In this document: piece after piece, positions 43,433 to 50,775 of the stretch
How positions within the stretch are numbered: position 1 is the stretch's first letter
How the letters are laid out: each line of letters opens with the position of its first letter
Assembly (NCBI GenBank): GCA_017561885.1
Contig: JAFZBF010000008.1
Location: forward strand, 16,131-80,130
Reading direction: 5' to 3'
DNA length: 64,000 bases
DNA from: Bacteroidales bacterium
GTDB lineage: Bacteria; Bacteroidota; Bacteroidia; Bacteroidales; UBA932
Notes under the pieces: model-generated
Databases searched by the model: none
Seen by the model: only the letters and a program-made list of their open reading frames with translations
What the model was told of the DNA's origin: nothing
Program-made: the position numbers and the translations under genes

Positions 43433-44389
43433 ATGGTCTGTTCAGTAATGTTTTATAACCTTGAAAATCTTTACGATACAAAAAATGATCCAAACAAGGA
43501 CGATGACGATTTCACTCCGTCCGGAAACAAACGCTGGACACAGATAAAATATCAGCGCAAGCTGGAGAACCTGGGAGAGGTGTTTCAGGCTGTCAGCAGC
43601 CTGCCCGGCGGATTCCCTGCCCTCGTCGGAGTATCGGAGATCGAGAACGACAGCGTACTGGACGATATGGTCAGCCAGAAAAGGCTCAGCGGCGCCAACT
43701 ACCGCTATGTCCACTATGAATCGAACGACCAGCGAGGGGTCGACGTGGCGCTGCTCTACCGCTCCAGCCGCTTCAAGCTGATAGAGAGCCAGCCTGTGAA
43801 GCCTATCTTGCGCAGCGGCCGGGAATATCACGGAAGGGATATCCTGATGGTCCGCGGACTGCTCGACGACGAGATGTTCGCCATCTATGTCTGCCATTTC
43901 CTGTCAAGACGTGCCGGCCGTGCCGCATCGGCGGGATTCCGCCGTGCAGGCGCCGAGACCGTCTACTACCACGCCCTTCAGATGAGGGACGAATATCCCG
44001 GCATCAAGATTATCGTGATGGGCGATATGAACGACTCCCCTGCCGATTTCTCGCTCAGCCATCTGCTCCACGCCGTGGCCGATATGGAAGACGTGGAGGA
44101 AGGAGGCTTCTTCAACCCTATGTGGACCCTGATGGAAGAGGGACAGGGAACCAGTATGCACAACCATCACTGGACTCTTTTCGACAATATAATGGTGTGC
44201 AGGCAGCTGCTTGAAGAGAGCGGCTCGGAAGGCTTCCACATAGCAAAGTTCGGAAAGACACACTATGCCCAGATATTCAAGCGCAACTTTATGATGGAGC
44301 ACGGCGTGCCCAAGCGCAGCTACCACGGGAATCACTTCTCAGGCGGCTACAGCGACCATCTGCCTGTCCTGGTCAGGCTCGAGAGATAA
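43433..44389 (+). CDS. Endonuclease/exonuclease/phosphatase family protein
   Basis: 318 residues of the DNase I-like fold: MFYNLENLYDTKNDP, VGVSEIENDSVLDDMV (catalytic Glu), VDVALLYRSSRF, CHFLSRRAG (His), VMGDMNDSP (Asp-Asn pair) and the C-terminal GGYSDHLPVLVRL (Asp-His). No signal peptide. Substrate unknown (nucleic acid, phospholipid or inositol phosphate are all possible). The start is ATG 43433 or 43448; the TTG at 43409 falls in the promoter. Convergent with the Tricorn-like gene, 6 bp apart. Confidence 0.87.
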   Translation: MVCSVMFYNLENLYDTKNDPNKDDDDFTPSGNKRWTQIKYQRKLENLGEVFQAVSSLPGGFPALVGVSEIENDSVLDDMVSQKRLSGANYRYVHYESNDQRGVDVALLYRSSRFKLIESQPVKPILRSGREYHGRDILMVRGLLDDEMFAIYVCHFLSRRAGRAASAGFRRAGAETVYYHALQMRDEYPGIKIIVMGDMNDSPADFSLSHLLHAVADMEDVEEGGFFNPMWTLMEEGQGTSMHNHHWTLFDNIMVCRQLLEESGSEGFHIAKFGKTHYAQIFKRNFMMEHGVPKRSYHGNHFSGGYSDHLPVLVRLER

Positions 44390-44395
44390 CAGTTC

Positions 44396-47300
44396 TTACT
44401 TAGTATCCGGCAGTCCCAGATCCTTGAAGGTGCGCGGAGCGGGCACCTTAGGCAGAGGCTTGCGGTCCTTGATCTGCTCGAGGGCGACTTCGACAGCCTT
44501 GATGAGTTGTTCATCCTCGCCTGCCCATTCCTTGATCGGGTCGTTTTCTATCTCGATGTCCGGATCCACGCCGTGGTTCTCCACTATCCACTCGCCTGTC
44601 TTGGCGTCGTAGTTGGTGAAGAACGGGACGCGCACGTCCGTACCGTCAAGATAAGGCAGCGAGCCGCTGATGCCGATGATACCGCCCCAGGTGCGTGTGC
44701 CGATCACGGTTCCCATATTGTTTGCCTTGAAGCTCCAGGGGAACAGGTCGCCGTCAGAAGCGCTGTACTTGTTAATGAGCATCACCTTCGGTCCGGTGTG
44801 GGTGCCTTCGGGCTCGGTGCCGATAAAATCGCTGCCGCGCTGCATAGTAAGGCGGTAAGCTTCCCTCTGCAGACGCTCGATCAGCATAGGAGAAACGTTT
44901 CCGCCGCCGTTGCCGCGGTCATCCACTATGAGAGCTTCCTTGTCGAGCTGAGGATAGTAGTAGCGGGCGAACTCCTTGAGTCCTTCTGCGCTCATATCGG
45001 GGATGTAGATATATCCGACCTTGCCGCCTGAAAGCTCGTTCACCTTGCGGATATTGTTCTGGACCCACTCGTAGTGCACGAGAGGATACTCGTCTGCAAT
45101 CGGGCGGACGACAACCTTCTTGCCGCCGGCGGCGGGAGTCGAGTTCACAGTCAGTTCAGTCAGCACTCCGGCCTTGCCGACAAGCATCGAATAGATGTTC
45201 GGAACGTCCTTGACAGATACGCCGTCAATGGCGGTGATGTACTGTCCTTCCGAAACGCCGATGCCGGGCTCGGTGAGCGGCGAGCGCAGGCTCTCCTGAT
45301 AGGGAGCGCCCTGCATTATCCTGTCGATGCGGAAATAACCGGACTTGTCTTTAGACAGTTCTGCGCCGAGCAGGCCCATATCTACCCTGGCGGGCTTGGG
45401 ATACTCGCCCGGAGTTATATATGCGTGGCCGCATGCCAGTTCGGAAATCATCTCGCCGATCACGTAGTTCAGGTCGAGGCGGTTCTTGACATAAGGCAGC
45501 AGCACTGCATATTTCTCTTTCAGGGCTTTCCAGTCGCGACCGTGCATATTGGACAGATAGAAGCCGTCGCGGAAGGCGCGCCATACTTCATCGAAGATCT
45601 GAGGCCACTCCTGTGAATAGTCGATGTCGACCACGATGTCGGCAGTCGATACCTCCTCCCCTGTCATCTTGTCGCGAAGCTCGGCGAGAGAGATTGCGCC
45701 GCGCTCCTGCAGTACGGCCTTCTTGTTGCCGTAGCGATATGAGAAACGGCCCTTGCCGCAGTCCTCTGTCCTGCCCTTGGCGAAGTCGAACACCTTTACG
45801 CCGTCACGGCCGTTGAACCATATCTTCTTGCCGTCGCAATAATATCCGTTGGCTCCCTGTACGGGAATCTTGAGGCTGCGCGAGGTCAGACCTTCAGGAT
45901 CGACAACCACCTTCACGCCCTCGTCAGCCTTGTCGGCCTTCTCTGCCGCAGGGCCGGGACCTTTGGGAGCCTCGACAGCGCCAACCCCGTCTGTCGGCAG
46001 CAGCGGCGAAGGAGTGTCCTTCGACAGGATGCACATATAGAGCGCTCTCATATCTGTCATGGCGAAATCCCATTCGATGTTGCTGTAGGTAGGATTCATC
46101 TCTGTAGAGGAGGTGTACAGCAGATATTTTCCGTCTGCGCTGAACACAGGCATTCCTGAATCGTACCAGCCGTCTGTAACTGCATACTCTTTCTTGGCAG
46201 CGATATCATATACGTATACTATACCGTACTGGTTGTCGGCCGGCTTGGAATAGGTCAGCCATCTGCTGTCAGGAGAATACGACACGTCGCGGAACTCTGC
46301 GTGCGGGTTTTCCATCAGGGTGCGCTTCTTTCCGTCGAGGCTAACTTCGACCAGACGGTTCTTGCGGTCGGTGTAGAGGATGTTCTTGCTGTCAGGAGAC
46401 CACTGCAGAGAGCGGATATAGGTATCGTTGTTCTTTGTGAGCTGCTTTGCTGCTCCGCCTGCGGCCACTTCATAAAGATATATTTCGGTCTCGCCGGTGG
46501 CATCGCCGATCCATGCTATGTATTTGCCGTCCGGACTCCAGTTCACGCTGCGGTCGTTGGAGTTGGCGCTGCGTGAGATATTGCGGGTCACACCTTTCGC
46601 TGCAGGTACATCGAACACGTCGCCGCGGGCGATCACGGCCACGCGGGTTCCGTCAGGAGACACTGACACCGAACTGAGGGAAGGCCTGGTGCGGCGTTCG
46701 GCACGCGCATAGACATTGTCGGAAGCGAGGCTTATCGTCACCTTCTCGGCCTTCTTGGTGGCCGGGTCGAGGCGGTATATGAATCCGCCGTTCTCGAACA
46801 CGACGCTCTTGCCGTCGGTAGTCGGGAACTTCACGTCATACTCGGTGAAGTCGGTTACTTTTACGGTGCTGCCGGTCTTCGTATTGTAGCAGAAGATATT
46901 CATCGTCATATCGCGGTCCGATGCGAAATATATCTCGTCGCCGATCCACATCGGGAAGATGTCCTGCGCGGGGTTGTCGGTTATGGCCTTCACGGACTTT
47001 CCGTCATAGATCCAAATCTCGTCGGCCATGCCGCCGCGGTAGTATTTCCAGGTGCGGAACTCGCGCATCACGCGGTTGTATGCCAGCTGCTTTCCGTCCG
47101 GAGAATACGAGCAGAAGCCGCCCTGCGGAAGAGGAAGCTGCTCAGGCATGGCTCCGTCGGGAGTCACCTTCCAGAGGTTGCCCTCGAAGCCGTCGCCGAT
47201 GCGGTTGCGGTAGATGATGTATTTCCCGTCAGGAGTCCAGCCCATCACCATATTGTTGGGACCCATACGGTCTCCCATATCGTCGCGGGGATTGGTGGAG

Positions 47301-47611
47301 GTATATGTCACGCGTTTCGGCTCGCCGCCGGTGGCAGGAATGACATAGACCTCGCGGTTGCCGTCGTATTCGGCAGTGAAGGCGATGGTCTTGCCGTCGG
47401 GAGAATAGTGGGCGAAGCCTTCATATCCTATGTGGGATGTGAGCCTTGTGGCTTCACCTCCGGTTACGGGAACCGAGTACAGGTCGCCGGCATAGGTAAA
47501 TACGATGGAAGTCCCGTTTGTAGCAGGGAAGCGCAGCAGTCTTGCCTCTTCGGCCCTGGCTGTGAGGGTGAGCACGAGAACAAGCGTGAGGATGGTGATT
47601 ATCTTTTTCAT
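44396..47611 (-). CDS. Tricorn protease homolog (S41 family, exported)
   Basis: 1071 residues with a signal peptide (MKKIITILTLVLVLTLTARA). The N-terminal WD40-like beta-propeller repeats (HYSPDGKTIAFTAEYDGNREVYVIPATGGEPKRVTY; VSPDGTRVAV; QWSPDSKNILYTD; SYSPDSRWLTYSK) are followed by a tricorn C1/PDZ part (ELACGHAYITPGE; GVSEGQYITAIDGVSVKDV) and the S41 catalytic domain with VDDRGNGGGNVS, NKYSASDGDLF (Ser952-Asp953) and VENHGVDPDI (Glu1011). Family members cleave oligopeptides; here it would act in the periplasm or at the surface. Single gene with its own upstream region. Confidence 0.9.
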   Translation of the reverse strand: MKKIITILTLVLVLTLTARAEEARLLRFPATNGTSIVFTYAGDLYSVPVTGGEATRLTSHIGYEGFAHYSPDGKTIAFTAEYDGNREVYVIPATGGEPKRVTYTSTNPRDDMGDRMGPNNMVMGWTPDGKYIIYRNRIGDGFEGNLWKVTPDGAMPEQLPLPQGGFCSYSPDGKQLAYNRVMREFRTWKYYRGGMADEIWIYDGKSVKAITDNPAQDIFPMWIGDEIYFASDRDMTMNIFCYNTKTGSTVKVTDFTEYDVKFPTTDGKSVVFENGGFIYRLDPATKKAEKVTISLASDNVYARAERRTRPSLSSVSVSPDGTRVAVIARGDVFDVPAAKGVTRNISRSANSNDRSVNWSPDGKYIAWIGDATGETEIYLYEVAAGGAAKQLTKNNDTYIRSLQWSPDSKNILYTDRKNRLVEVSLDGKKRTLMENPHAEFRDVSYSPDSRWLTYSKPADNQYGIVYVYDIAAKKEYAVTDGWYDSGMPVFSADGKYLLYTSSTEMNPTYSNIEWDFAMTDMRALYMCILSKDTPSPLLPTDGVGAVEAPKGPGPAAEKADKADEGVKVVVDPEGLTSRSLKIPVQGANGYYCDGKKIWFNGRDGVKVFDFAKGRTEDCGKGRFSYRYGNKKAVLQERGAISLAELRDKMTGEEVSTADIVVDIDYSQEWPQIFDEVWRAFRDGFYLSNMHGRDWKALKEKYAVLLPYVKNRLDLNYVIGEMISELACGHAYITPGEYPKPARVDMGLLGAELSKDKSGYFRIDRIMQGAPYQESLRSPLTEPGIGVSEGQYITAIDGVSVKDVPNIYSMLVGKAGVLTELTVNSTPAAGGKKVVVRPIADEYPLVHYEWVQNNIRKVNELSGGKVGYIYIPDMSAEGLKEFARYYYPQLDKEALIVDDRGNGGGNVSPMLIERLQREAYRLTMQRGSDFIGTEPEGTHTGPKVMLINKYSASDGDLFPWSFKANNMGTVIGTRTWGGIIGISGSLPYLDGTDVRVPFFTNYDAKTGEWIVENHGVDPDIEIENDPIKEWAGEDEQLIKAVEVALEQIKDRKPLPKVPAPRTFKDLGLPDTK

Positions 47612-47635
47612 TGTTCGAAAATTTTCAGGCTTAGG

Positions 47636-47666
47636 TTGTAAAGGTAAGAATTCTTTTCTACCTTTG
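47636..47666 (+). promoter_or_regulatory. Promoter of the cysteine leader and cysK-cysE operon
   Basis: TTG at 47636-47638, a 20-nt spacer and TACCTTTG at 47659-47666, a perfect TAnnTTTG, form one of the best promoter matches in the window. Predicted transcription start is about 47671-47675, at or next to the leader ATG at 47675. Confidence 0.7.
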
Positions 47667-47674
47667 CCCCCAGA

Positions 47675-47749
47675 ATGAAACAGATGAATTCAAATATGTG
47701 CTGTTGTTGTGCTTGCTGCGGGGTTGGCAGGCTTTGTCGCGCATATTGA
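47675..47749 (+). CDS. Cys-rich leader peptide upstream of cysK
   Basis: A 24-codon ORF (ATG 47675, TGA 47747) with seven Cys codons; residues 9-15 read CCCCACC and one more Cys follows at residue 21. Internal ATGs at 47684 and 47696 would keep the Cys block. There are two Cys codon types (TGC and TGT). The ATG lies 8 nt after the -7 box, so the RNA has almost no 5' leader. The peptide itself likely has no job; translation of the Cys block would report the Cys-tRNA level. It is followed after 37 bp by the terminator and after 115 bp by cysK. Confidence 0.8.
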   Translation: MKQMNSNMCCCCACCGVGRLCRAY

Positions 47750-47786
47750 TCCACATCTGTAATACATTTCTTCATCATATATACGC

Positions 47787-47824
47787 ACCTGTCAATCGAT
47801 CCGATTGGACAGGTTTTTTATTTT
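47787..47824 (+). terminator. Attenuator terminator before cysK
   Basis: Stem ACCTGTC/GACAGGT (47787-47793 with 47808-47814), extended by AATCG/CGATT (47794-47798 with 47802-47806) with one bulged G (47807) and a 3-nt loop, followed by six T (47814-47819) and ATTTT. A strong intrinsic terminator in the leader, about 40 bp before the cysK start. Confidence 0.88.
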
Positions 47825-47864
47825 CCTACAGACAACATTTAACAATCATTAATCTATAAGTACC

Positions 47865-48803
47865 ATGATTTACAACAAACTCACCGACCTTATCGGCAAC
47901 ACTCCCCTTCTGGAGATTTCAGGCTTCGAAGGGCAGAAAGCCCGTGTCATCGTCAAACTCGAATATTTCAACCCCGGAGGAAGCGTCAAGGACCGCATCG
48001 CCCTTGCGATGATCGAGGATGCAGAGAGCAAAGGCCTGCTCAAGCCCGGAGCCACCATCATAGAGCCGACCAGCGGCAACACCGGCGTAGGACTCGCCTG
48101 GGTCGGGGCCGCCAAAGGCTACAAGACCATACTCACGATGCCCGAGACGATGAGCCTCGAGCGCCGCAGCCTGCTGAAAGCTCTTGGTGCAAAGCTGGAA
48201 CTCACACCGGGAGCAGAAGGAATGAAAGGCGCAATAGCCAAAGCCGAGCAGCTCAACAAGGAAATCCCCGGAAGCATCATCCTCGGCCAGTTCACCAACC
48301 AGGCAAACCCTCAGATGCACGAAAGGACCACCGGAGAGGAAATCTGGAGAGACACCGAAGGCAAGGTTGACATCTTCGTGGCCGGCGTCGGCACAGGAGG
48401 AACCGTGACCGGAGTCGCCAGGGCCCTCAAGAAACACAACCCTGCCGTCAAGGCTTATGCAGTGGAACCCGCAAGCTCAGCAGTCCTCTCGACAGGAGTT
48501 GCTGGCAAACACAAGATCCAGGGCATCGGCGCCGGTTTCGTGCCAGCCACATATGACGGCGGAGTCATCGACAAGGTCATCCCCGTAGCGGACGATGACG
48601 CGATTCTCGCATCCCGACAGCTTGCAGCGAAATACGGCCTGCTGGTCGGAATCTCATCAGGGGCCTCGTTCTCGGCCGCACTTTCACTCGCGAGGGACGA
48701 AGCCAATGCCGGCAAGGTCATTGTCGCCCTGCTGCCCGACACTGGCGAGAGATACCTTTCAACTGTTCTCTACGCTTTTGAAGAATACCCCATAAAAGGA
48801 TAA
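47865..48803 (+). CDS. cysK: Cysteine synthase A (O-acetylserine sulfhydrylase)
   Basis: PLP enzyme of 312 residues that makes cysteine from O-acetylserine and sulfide. Seen: NPGGSVKDRIAL with the PLP Lys42, IEPTSGNTGVGLAW (substrate loop), GTGGTVTGVAR (phosphate clamp) and the ISSGAS region near the C-terminus. Length and motifs fit CysK. It is first in an operon with cysE (3-bp gap) and lies behind the predicted cysteine attenuator. Confidence 0.96.
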   Translation: MIYNKLTDLIGNTPLLEISGFEGQKARVIVKLEYFNPGGSVKDRIALAMIEDAESKGLLKPGATIIEPTSGNTGVGLAWVGAAKGYKTILTMPETMSLERRSLLKALGAKLELTPGAEGMKGAIAKAEQLNKEIPGSIILGQFTNQANPQMHERTTGEEIWRDTEGKVDIFVAGVGTGGTVTGVARALKKHNPAVKAYAVEPASSAVLSTGVAGKHKIQGIGAGFVPATYDGGVIDKVIPVADDDAILASRQLAAKYGLLVGISSGASFSAALSLARDEANAGKVIVALLPDTGERYLSTVLYAFEEYPIKG

Positions 48804-48806
48804 CAG

Positions 48807-49625
48807 ATGGACGAAATACTGCAAGATATTACTGCTTCGATGGAGGCCATAACTCCCCAGGAAGAGAAGATGGGCCTCCGCGCAGGCGGTCCGCTGCCTT
48901 CTCCCAAGGCTCTCGAAGACATAATCGAACTGGTCAAGGCCGTCATTTTCCCCCGCTATTTCGGAGGAGCCGCCGGTGTCGCCAAGGATATCGCCAATCT
49001 CTACGGGCTACTGCTGCCGCAGACAGGTACGGCCATCGCCGGAGCATTCATAGAGAAGCTGCCTGAGATCAAGAGCCTGCTGCTGACCGACATCGAGGCT
49101 GTGGCTCACAACGACCCGGCAGTGAGCAGTTTCAGCGAAGTGGTGTTCTGCTACCCGGCCATCCAGGTGATGCTTCACTACCGCACCGCCCATGCCCTGC
49201 TGGAACTCGGCACACCCGTCATCCCGCGTATCATCACCGAACTGGCTCACTCCGCCACCGGCATCGACATCCACCCTGCCGCGAAGATAGGAGCCTGGTT
49301 CGGCATTGACCACGGCACAGGCGTGGTAATCGGCGAGACCTGCGTCATCGGCGACCACGTGATGCTCTACCAGGGCGTCACCCTGGGCGCCCGCAACTTC
49401 AAGTACGACGCGGACGGCAATCCGCTTCAGGTGCCGAGGCATCCCATCCTCGAAGACAACGTGACTGTCTATTCCAACACCTCCATCCTGGGCCGCGTGA
49501 CAATCGGACACGACTCGGTCATCGGAGGAAACATCTGGCTCACCCATGACGTACCACCTCATACCAGGCTACTGCAGAGCAAGGCAGTCTCTGTTCCTGA
49601 GTTCGGATATGGAGAAGGAATATGA
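48807..49625 (+). CDS. cysE: Serine O-acetyltransferase
   Basis: Makes O-acetylserine from serine and acetyl-CoA, the substrate of CysK. 272 residues: an N-terminal helical domain (LPEIKSLLLTDIEAVAHNDPAVSSFSEVVFCYPAIQVMLHYRTAHALLELG) then a left-handed beta-helix with GIDIHPAAKIGAWFGIDHGTGVVIGETCVIGDHVMLYQGVTLGA and the catalytic His/Asp (FGIDHGTG). The longer N-terminal domain fits the EpsC/SATase type. Feedback by cysteine is known for the family. Its position with cysK makes the pair a complete serine-to-cysteine route. Confidence 0.95.
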   Translation: MDEILQDITASMEAITPQEEKMGLRAGGPLPSPKALEDIIELVKAVIFPRYFGGAAGVAKDIANLYGLLLPQTGTAIAGAFIEKLPEIKSLLLTDIEAVAHNDPAVSSFSEVVFCYPAIQVMLHYRTAHALLELGTPVIPRIITELAHSATGIDIHPAAKIGAWFGIDHGTGVVIGETCVIGDHVMLYQGVTLGARNFKYDADGNPLQVPRHPILEDNVTVYSNTSILGRVTIGHDSVIGGNIWLTHDVPPHTRLLQSKAVSVPEFGYGEGI

Positions 49626-49640
49626 TTTTCTATTTTTTTA

Positions 49641-49648
49641 TAAATTTG
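49641..49648 (+). promoter_or_regulatory. Promoter -7 box for the zinc-ribbon protein
   Basis: TAAATTTG fits TAnnTTTG and lies 21 nt before the ATG at 49670. Confidence 0.5.
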
Positions 49649-49669
49649 TAAGAAAATAACAAAGATAAT

Positions 49670-50167
49670 ATGACTGTCACTTGTCCGAAATGCGGTAAAT
49701 CCGTTTCCAGCGACTATCAGTTCTGCCCTTACTGCGGAGCTGCCATAAACACTTTCAATACCGGCAACAACGGCGGGTTCAACAATCAGGGCAACACCGG
49801 CTTCCCTCCGCAGCCCGATTTTGACAACCGCAGCCAGCAGACTCAGCAGCAGAACCAGAATCAGAGCGGCTGGCCCTTCCCCTTCCCCGGCCAGAACAAC
49901 AACCAGAACAGCGGCGGCACCACCGGCGGCAACGTTCAGAATCCTTTCGGCAACGGCAAGGCACTCGGATGCATCATCCCTGTCGCGTCTTTCATCATCC
50001 CGATAGTAGGCATCGTCGTTTACTTCATGTATCGGAAGAAAGATATGGCCTACGCCAAGAAGATGCTCTACATCGCCCTGGCCGGCATAGCATTCAACCT
50101 GATCGTCAACGTCATTGGAAGGGGATCGCAATACAGCTATTTCCACAACCTGATGGGAGGATACTAG
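49670..50167 (+). CDS. Zinc-ribbon membrane protein
   Basis: 165 residues. An N-terminal zinc ribbon (VTCPKCGKSVSSDYQFCPYCGAAI, two CxxC pairs) is followed by a long Gln/Asn/Gly/Pro linker (FNTGNNGGFNNQGNTGFPPQ, then QQTQQQNQNQSGWPFPFPGQNNNQN) and two hydrophobic segments (CIIPVASFIIPIVGIVVYFMY and MLYIALAGIAFNLIVNVIG). It is a typical zinc-ribbon plus TM layout; function unknown. It has its own promoter and terminator. Confidence 0.85.
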   Translation: MTVTCPKCGKSVSSDYQFCPYCGAAINTFNTGNNGGFNNQGNTGFPPQPDFDNRSQQTQQQNQNQSGWPFPFPGQNNNQNSGGTTGGNVQNPFGNGKALGCIIPVASFIIPIVGIVVYFMYRKKDMAYAKKMLYIALAGIAFNLIVNVIGRGSQYSYFHNLMGGY

Positions 50168-50190
50168 CTGCCTTCAATTCTTGCAGTATG

Positions 50191-50223
50191 AAAAAAGCCT
50201 CATCGCACTGATGAGGCTTTTTC
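50191..50223. terminator. Bidirectional intrinsic terminator
   Basis: Stem GCCTCATC/GATGAGGC (50197-50204 with 50210-50217), a 5-nt loop, A tract before and T tract after. It serves the zinc-ribbon gene and, from the other side, the 50244 gene that converges on it. Confidence 0.88.
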
Positions 50224-50243
50224 GTAGGGCAGAGCCGCGGAGG

Positions 50244-50759
50244 TTATTTCATCATCGTGAGAATACCCACCACAGGACCTGCCAGAGACTGCAGCGATGC
50301 TTGCTGGGAAGCTCCGGTGTCGTTGAACGCCGAAGTCAGATCCTGCCTTTGCGCAACCTGGGTCAGCATGTTGGTGATTGAATTGGCTGTCTCCAAAGAG
50401 ATGGTTTTGCCGGAACCTGAAACCAGTCCCTGCGCAAACTTGGACAGATAATCTTCAGCGCTGTTGTTTTTCAGACCCTGGATGCTTTTTGCAATCTGAG
50501 TCAGCTGGGCGACAGTCTCGGCGTCGGTCAGGTCGAGAGTACTGCCAATATTGCCGAGATTTCCAAGGTTACCGAGATTGCCGAGGTTGGCAAGATTTCC
50601 AAGACTGCCGAGATATTTGTCAAGCAACGCCTTGAGAGCCTTGCCGGCAGCGGCGCCGGCAGTAGATGCGTTCGAAACGATCGAACCGAGAGAACCGCAG
50701 GCTGTGACGACAGAGATCGTCATTATCGCAGCGGCCATATAGGACAGAACTTTTTTCAT
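50244..50759 (-). CDS. Lipoprotein with NLG repeats, unknown function
   Basis: 171 residues, lipobox VTAC. After the anchor comes a run of NLG triplets (SLGNLANLGNLGNLGNLGNI) coded by near-repeats at about 50541-50610 on plus, then a helical C-terminal domain (AETVAQLTQIAKSIQGLKNNSAEDYLSKFAQGL). I do not recognise a family. It starts 16 bp after the mannitol-dehydrogenase-family gene and may be cotranscribed with it. The start at 50759 (MKKVLSYMAAAIMTISVV) is preferred because the frame to 50858 lies inside that gene. Confidence 0.7.
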   Translation of the reverse strand: MKKVLSYMAAAIMTISVVTACGSLGSIVSNASTAGAAAGKALKALLDKYLGSLGNLANLGNLGNLGNLGNIGSTLDLTDAETVAQLTQIAKSIQGLKNNSAEDYLSKFAQGLVSGSGKTISLETANSITNMLTQVAQRQDLTSAFNDTGASQQASLQSLAGPVVGILTMMK

Positions 50760-50775
50760 AGCACTATATATTTGA

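Larger units (their letters stand above)
47673..47824 (+). promoter_or_regulatory. Cysteine-responsive transcription attenuator (predicted)
   Basis: Leader RNA with mutually exclusive pairings. Region 1 (47711-47716, GCTTGC, in the Cys codons) can pair with region 2 (47727-47732, GCAGGC). Region 2 (47722-47731, GGTTGGCAGG) can pair with region 3 (47788-47797, CCTGTCAATC) over ten consecutive pairs, two of them G-U; this is the antiterminator. Region 3 also forms the left arm of the intrinsic terminator with region 4 (47802-47814). A ribosome stalled on the first four Cys codons would cover region 1, free region 2 and prevent termination; with enough Cys-tRNA the terminator forms and cysK is shut off. 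This order is inferred from sequence only. Confidence 0.75.

Noticed and set aside
47675..47864. SAM or other riboswitch in front of cysK instead of a peptide attenuator
   Set aside because: No SAM-I, SAM-II or related aptamer core was recognised between promoter and terminator; the Cys-codon block and the 1:2/2:3/3:4 pairings explain the leader better.
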